Below are positions 6,646 to 8,551 of a DNA stretch of 8,551 bases, piece by piece; position 1 is the first letter of the stretch; every line of letters starts with the position of its first letter. Origin of the DNA: Planctomycetota bacterium (lineage in GTDB: Bacteria; Planctomycetota; Phycisphaerae; UBA1845); contig JADFHG010000133.1 in the NCBI GenBank assembly GCA_022567365.1, positions 1-8,551 on the forward strand. The letters run 5' to 3'. The translations under genes were made by a program, and so were the position numbers. Under the pieces are notes generated by a model. It saw only the letters and a list, made by a program, of their open reading frames with translations. It was not told where the DNA came from and searched no databases.

Positions 6646-8342
6646 AGGTCATCGCCGTGATCGAGGCGGACTTGGACGTGACACCGCTTGGCACGCGGAG
6701 CCGGTTGGGGCGCGAACTCGGGGGGGTGACGATTCTGCGCCGGACCGTCGAGCGCGTGCGCCGCGCAACACTCATCGACGCGGTGCACGTCCTCTGCCCC
6801 GTCGCACAGTACGAGAAATGTGCGGCACTCCTCAACGGAACGGGCGCGAAGCTCCACCGTCTCGACGCCGATCCGCCTCCCTGGCGAGCGCTCGTTCAGG
6901 CGTCGCGGAAATGGTCGCTTGACGGATGGCGCGGCGGGGTCGGCGGGGCGACATCGTTCGACGAATACGTCAGCGCGCCGACGATCGCGGGACTCCTTCA
7001 AATCACGGACGCCGATGCCGATGCCGTTCTCGGCGTGTCGCCCGCGGCGCCGTTTTTCGACCCCGCCCTCGCCGACAGGATGATCGAGCATCACAAACGA
7101 ACTGGCCGCGACGTGCGGCTCGCCTTCACCCAGGCGCCGCCGGGGATTGCCGGGATCCTGCTGGACGCGAGCCTCGTCCGCGAACTCGTCGACAAGAACA
7201 TCCCCATCGGTTGGCTTTTCAGTTACAAACCGGACACCCCGCAAAAGGATCTCATCTTCGAGGACTGCTGCTGCGAAGTGCCCGTTTCGGTGCGGCACGC
7301 GAGCGGGCGGCTGATCGCCGATACCGATCGCGCATTCGAACGCATCGCGGACCTTTTCGCGGCAGAGCCGAATCCCGACCTCGAAACCACCGGGCGATGG
7401 CTCATCGAGCGCGACGCCACGCACGTCGAGACCGTGCCGCGCGAAGTGGAGATCGAACTAACCACGGATGATCCATATCCCGATGCCCTGCTTCGGCCAA
7501 GGGGTGCCCGGCTCGGGCGAACGGGCGTGATCGATCCCGGCGTGGTCGAGCGGATCGTGGAATGCGTCAGTCGATATGACGACGCGTTGATCGTGCTCGG
7601 CGGATTCGGAGATCCGCTTCGGCATCCGCGCTTTGCCGATGTCCTTCGCGCGGTGCGCGGAACCAGCGCGTCTGGCGGCGACGACGGCCGGCGCTCCCGC
7701 GGGGCATATGGTCTTGCCGTGCGGTCGTGCGGCGTCGATCTGAGCGAAGCGGCCATCGACGCCATGATCGAATACCGCGTTGACGTCTTTTCGCTAACGC
7801 TCGACGCGTGGTCGCCCGACCTCTACCGTGAGCTCCAAACGCCGGGTGCCGCGGCGATTGATTCCCCGGCGGCTGCAAGTCTGGAGTCCGTCCTCGCGAA
7901 ACTCGACCTCTTCACCGACGCCCGCAAACGCCGCGGTCGTGTGACCCCGCTCCTTGTTCCCGAGCTGACCAAAGCGCTGGAGAACGTTCAGGAACTCGAC
8001 GACTTCTTCGACGGCTGGATTCGCAGGACCGGGGCCGTCGGCGTGCACGGCTATAACCACTACGCGCGCGGCTTGGTGGACCGGAGCGTCACGCCGATGG
8101 CACCGGCCGCGCGAACCGCGTGCCGTCGCATCAAGACGCGTTGCCTCGTGCTCGCCGACGGCAGTGTGACCATGTGCGATCAGGATTACGCGGGCGCGCA
8201 CATTCTCGGCAATGTCCGCGACCAATCGCTCGCGGAAATATGGCAAGGCGCCGATCTTGCCCGAATACGCGCCGCCCACGAGTCGGGCGCCTTCAACGCA
8301 ACGCCGATGTGCGCGAATTGCGAGGAGTGGCACCGGCCATAG
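6642..8342 (+). CDS. nucleotidyltransferase-like / degenerate radical SAM / SPASM fusion (spiro-SPASM-like)
   Basis: A 566-residue protein in three parts. Residues 1-250 look like a SpsF/NeuA-type cytidylyltransferase: MKVIAVIEAD, a loop with R19-x-R21 and GGVTILRRTVERV, later TDADADAVLGVSP (family: sugar- or nucleotide-binding DxD region) and YKPDTPQKD with C209-C210-C211 after it. Residues 269-480 follow the radical SAM order: VEIELTT, then GGFGDPLRHPRF at 320-331, then alternating strands and helices. The place of the CxxxCxxC cluster loop after VEIELTT (276-290) contains no cysteine, so classical SAM cleavage is not expected. Residues 494-566 are a SPASM domain with C494, C501, C512, C557 and C560, the DGS-x-x-x-C-D-Q-D core, LGN and a C-x-x-C end, and could hold an Fe-S cluster. 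I recall a spirochaete family, spiro-SPASM, with a similar build. ATGA overlap with the Maf-like gene suggests a joint role in glycan transfer. The start is fixed by AAGGAGG at 6626-6632. Confidence 0.75.
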   Translation: MKVIAVIEADLDVTPLGTRSRLGRELGGVTILRRTVERVRRATLIDAVHVLCPVAQYEKCAALLNGTGAKLHRLDADPPPWRALVQASRKWSLDGWRGGVGGATSFDEYVSAPTIAGLLQITDADADAVLGVSPAAPFFDPALADRMIEHHKRTGRDVRLAFTQAPPGIAGILLDASLVRELVDKNIPIGWLFSYKPDTPQKDLIFEDCCCEVPVSVRHASGRLIADTDRAFERIADLFAAEPNPDLETTGRWLIERDATHVETVPREVEIELTTDDPYPDALLRPRGARLGRTGVIDPGVVERIVECVSRYDDALIVLGGFGDPLRHPRFADVLRAVRGTSASGGDDGRRSRGAYGLAVRSCGVDLSEAAIDAMIEYRVDVFSLTLDAWSPDLYRELQTPGAAAIDSPAAASLESVLAKLDLFTDARKRRGRVTPLLVPELTKALENVQELDDFFDGWIRRTGAVGVHGYNHYARGLVDRSVTPMAPAARTACRRIKTRCLVLADGSVTMCDQDYAGAHILGNVRDQSLAEIWQGADLARIRAAHESGAFNATPMCANCEEWHRP

Positions 8343-8369
8343 ATCGCCGTCCAAGCCCGTCCGGCGATC
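8342..8369 (+). terminator. hairpin at the operon end, weak terminator candidate
   Basis: GATCGCCG at 8342-8349 pairs perfectly with CGGCGATC at 8362-8369 around a 12-nt loop. The stem starts in the last base of the TAG stop. No T-tract follows, so if it ends transcription it is not a canonical intrinsic terminator; it could instead protect the 3' end. The first seven bases of the arm (GATCGCC) recur at 8407-8413. Confidence 0.3.
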
Positions 8370-8551
8370 AATCCGCCGCCACCGCGCCCGCCGGCGTCCG
8401 ATAATGGATCGCCACCCTGAAGAAGAACGAACCGATCCCAGCTCATCCCGGGGTCTCGCGCGGTGAATGAACGGTCTGCCGCAATGCGTCGCCCCAACTG
8501 GTGTTTTCCCAAGGACGGACCATCCGGCAGACAAGCGGTCGTCGTAAGGCG

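Noticed and set aside
7794..8534. 246-residue minus-strand open frame at the right edge
   Set aside because: It is mostly opposite the conserved SPASM region, with biased composition and no recognisable motif.
8484..8551. Short frame from ATG 8484 running off the window end
   Set aside because: Only about 22 codons are visible, there is no ribosome binding site and no recognisable start of a family; it could be a real gene but cannot be supported here.

Overview
The window is about 63% GC by eye and densely coded. It reads as a bacterial chromosome segment. The gene content (HEAT-repeat protein, Maf/DUF115-type glycosyltransferase, SPASM protein fused to a nucleotidyltransferase-like domain, Aat) fits a Planctomycetota-type bacterium best. 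A spirochaete-like or deltaproteobacterial source cannot be excluded, and the lineage is an inference from family distribution, not from any marker gene. There is no mobile element, CRISPR array, tRNA or rRNA gene.

Layout: (1) Positions 1-302 hold no convincing protein gene but a sequence with many nested hairpins, probably a structured RNA or the leader of the next gene. (2) A rightward pair follows: a 647-residue HEAT-repeat protein (303-2246) and a 157-residue single-pass membrane protein (2243-2716). They overlap by ATGA and are translationally coupled. (3) A convergent leftward gene (about 2758-3615) encodes a membrane-anchored protein with the outline of an endonuclease/exonuclease/phosphatase (EEP) fold but with its catalytic residues replaced. 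(4) Positions 3616-4093 are a divergent intergenic region with a good sigma70-like promoter facing right and a possible folded leader. (5) A rightward three-gene operon follows: aat (4094-4729, leucyl/phenylalanyl-tRNA--protein transferase), a Maf-like DUF115 glycosyltransferase (4708-6645) and a fusion of a SpsF/NeuA-like nucleotidyltransferase domain with a SPASM domain (6642-8342). All three overlap head to tail (22 bp, then ATGA). (6) Positions 8343-8551 hold a hairpin starting in the last stop codon and no supported gene.

How the genes may work together: Maf/DUF115 proteins transfer nonulosonic acids (pseudaminic- or legionaminic-type) to flagellins in bacteria where they have been studied. 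The last gene carries a domain shaped like the cytidylyltransferases that activate such sugars, followed by a radical-SAM-like barrel without its cluster cysteines and a SPASM domain with five cysteines. The pair therefore looks like a surface or flagellar glycosylation module. The 157-residue protein resembles, from memory, the N-terminal part of some membrane-bound PilZ (c-di-GMP) proteins of flagellated bacteria, but has no PilZ domain. A motility or cell-surface theme is plausible for most of the window, with aat as a housekeeping gene at the head of the operon.
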